Below are positions 13,917-15,007 of a stretch of 15,007 bases of DNA, piece after piece. The position numbers were made by a program, and so were the translations under genes. Positions within the stretch are counted from its first letter, which is position 1. Each line of letters starts with the position of its first letter. The notes below the pieces were generated by a model. That model was not told the origin of the DNA. It was given only the letters and a program-made list of their open reading frames with translations, and searched no databases. Source of the stretch: CAIYRG01 sp036273455 (GTDB lineage Bacteria > Pseudomonadota > Alphaproteobacteria > Micropepsales > Micropepsaceae); NCBI GenBank assembly GCA_036273455.1, contig DASUHP010000148.1:1-15007 (forward strand), given 5' to 3'.

Positions 13917-13944
13917 GTGTGCTCCCCTCGCTGACACGTCCCCG

Positions 13945-14661
13945 TCACGGTTTCAGTGAGCCGACATAGGCGGCAATCGCCACCATATCGTCCGGCGTCA
14001 GCTTTTCCACCACCATCTGCATCGGGACAGATGACCCGGTGCGGGTCTTGTTTCTGATATTGGTGAGCTGCCGCAGGATATAGGTCGGCGAACGTCCGGC
14101 GATCCACGGCACGAGATCGCCGTCGCCTTTCAGGTCGTCGCCATGACATTCCTTGCACGCAACGGTCTTGGTGCCGGCTTCGTCATTTGCCAGTTCCTTG
14201 CCTTTCGCCAGTGAACCCGGCGGAACATAGGCCGTGTAAGTGCCGCCCGCCGGATCGGGCATTTCCTCAATACGATCGCCGGCCATCGGCGACTCCACGA
14301 CCTTCACAACCGGCAGGGGAGGCAATTTGCTGTAATACGCCGCCGCCGCATCGACTTCGGCGGGCGTGAGGGCTTTGGCGATTCCGATCATGGTTTTCTG
14401 TGCGTTGTCGTTCGATCCGTTGCGGTCGCCGTTTCTAAAATTGTCGATCTGTTGCTTGAAATAGCCCGCGGTTTCACCGGCAAGCGCGGCGCTGTTCGGC
14501 CGCCCTGCGCCGTTCGGCAGGTGACATGTGGCACAGGCCGCGACGTCCGGGGGCCGGCCCCTGTCCACAATCCCCGGCACCGGCCCCTGCGCTGCCAAAG
14601 CGCCACCGCACATGATCATGGCGGCAAGCAGAATAATCCGAGTACGGACTTTGTAGCGCAT
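13945..14661 (-). CDS. Exported dihaem cytochrome c (c4-like)
   Basis: The protein is 238 aa from ATG 14661; a strong GGGGAGGG lies 3 to 8 bases upstream and within the first codons of the longer frame, which rules out ATG 14682. A signal peptide ends at about residue 24 (GALAAQ). Two c-type haem sites are present: CATCH (Cys43, Cys46, His47) and CKECH (Cys169, Cys172, His173). Probable distal ligands are Met91 (QKTMIGIAKALT) and Met214 or Met216 (VPMQMVVEKLT). Each half ends with a helix of the form LTP-x-x-x-x-A-x-x-AYY/V. The two-domain layout resembles cytochrome c4, a periplasmic electron carrier. The neighbours (NHL propeller upstream, cupin downstream) do not identify the donor, and no oxidase or dehydrogenase gene is in view. 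Confidence 0.93.
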   Translation of the reverse strand: MRYKVRTRIILLAAMIMCGGALAAQGPVPGIVDRGRPPDVAACATCHLPNGAGRPNSAALAGETAGYFKQQIDNFRNGDRNGSNDNAQKTMIGIAKALTPAEVDAAAAYYSKLPPLPVVKVVESPMAGDRIEEMPDPAGGTYTAYVPPGSLAKGKELANDEAGTKTVACKECHGDDLKGDGDLVPWIAGRSPTYILRQLTNIRNKTRTGSSVPMQMVVEKLTPDDMVAIAAYVGSLKP

Positions 14662-14686
14662 GATCCCTCCCCGAAAAATCACACTT

Positions 14687-14846
14687 TGTCATTCCCGGCG
14701 AGCCGCGCCGAAGCGCAGAGCGCGAAGGCGGGCGAGGGAAGGGAACCCATCCGCGCCGCGTCTGCGGCGCGAATAAATCCTTTTGGCGCGCAGACGCGCG
14801 CCTGATGGGTCCCCTTACCGCGCCTTGCGGCGCGCCGGGGATGACA
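14687..14846. repeat. Palindromic repeat, copy 3 (complete)
   Basis: The ends are TGTCATTCCCGGCG (14687-14700) and CGCCGGGGATGACA (14833-14846), complementary apart from one mismatch. The left half shares 29 identical bases with copy 1 (14745-14773) and the right half shares 28 with copy 2 (14781-14808). It fills the gap between the stop of the NHL gene (14855) and the start of the cytochrome gene (14661). On the - strand transcript it would form a long hairpin upstream of the cytochrome ribosome binding site. Confidence 0.9.
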
Positions 14847-14854
14847 CAGAGTTT

Positions 14855-15007
14855 TTACGGCGCGCCGGAAATGTTCTTGAACCGCTGCACGCGCTGGCCC
14901 TGCACCTCGGCGGTGTAGATATTGCCTTCCTTGTCGATCGCGATGTTGTGCAGATTCTCGAACTCGCCCGGCCCGCGGCCGACGCGTCCGAAACTGCCCA
15001 CCACCTG
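14855..15007 (-). CDS. NHL-repeat beta-propeller protein (C-terminal fragment)
   Basis: The last 50 codons of a protein entering from the right edge end at TAA (14855-14857). The visible sequence includes GRGPGEFENLHNIAIDKEGN and IYTAEVQGQRVQRF, a full NHL blade (P-G-x-F, then I-A-ID-x-x-GN-IY-x-A-E, then R-VQ-F). Such propellers occur in peptidylglycine-lyase-like and SMP-30-like exported proteins. The start, signal peptide and length are outside the window. It is on the same strand as the cytochrome c and cupin genes, separated from them by repeat copy 3. Confidence 0.85.
   Translation of the reverse strand, partial: QVVGSFGRVGRGPGEFENLHNIAIDKEGNIYTAEVQGQRVQRFKNISGAP

Noticed and set aside
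14452..14805. Open frame encoding an SRAEAQSAKAGEG/REPIRAASAAR-like peptide
   Set aside because: It is antisense to the cytochrome c gene and then translates repeat copy 3. Such Arg/Ala-rich peptides are a known artefact of this repeat type.

Overview
The window is GC-rich and gene-dense, and it looks like chromosomal DNA of an alphaproteobacterium, probably from the Hyphomicrobiales or a nearby order. Four things point that way. The exported protein families are typical of these soil and oligotroph genomes. The small protein at 12465 belongs to a family abundant in them. One promoter closely matches the rhizobial consensus CTTGAC-N17/18-CTATAT. A palindromic repeat beginning TGTCATCCCCG is present in three copies. 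No rRNA, tRNA, CRISPR array, transposase or phage gene was seen.

Layout. Positions 1-3337 (+ strand) hold the end of a Cys-rich small protein, an exported TolB-like/TPR protein whose 5' end lies inside a repeat copy, a second repeat copy, and a Tat-exported LVIVD-type beta-propeller. A pair of hairpins (3352-3463) separates these from a convergent exported hypothetical (3544-4437, -). A divergent region follows, then a very large cytoplasmic double hybrid histidine kinase (4691-8782, +) with two kinase cores, two receivers and two GAF-like sensor regions.

Positions 8883-11455 (- strand) run, in transcription order: an enoyl-CoA isomerase-like crotonase, a DUF2946 membrane protein, an exported beta-rich protein, and CopC. 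The last three look like a periplasmic copper-handling cassette. Divergent from the crotonase is a GIY-YIG (T5orf172-like) protein carrying homing-endonuclease-associated repeats, behind a strong promoter with a 12-bp palindrome over its -10 box. Next come a small helical protein and a membrane methyltransferase (ICMT/PEMT type) with a perfect FNR/FixK-type box upstream. A hairpin separates these from a - strand group read right to left: an NHL-propeller protein (cut by the window end), the third repeat copy, a dihaem cytochrome c, and a cupin.

How the genes work together. Most products are exported or membrane proteins of the envelope and periplasm: propellers, cytochrome c, CopC, DUF2946 and the hypothetical at 3544. 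No complete pathway is visible. The clearest functional sets are the copper-like cassette and the NHL/cytochrome/cupin group. I see no single clear new system. The best leads are the repeat inside the signal-peptide region of the TPR gene, the two neighbouring exported proteins predicted to start with histidine, the promoter/palindrome of the GIY-YIG gene, and the FNR/FixK box.
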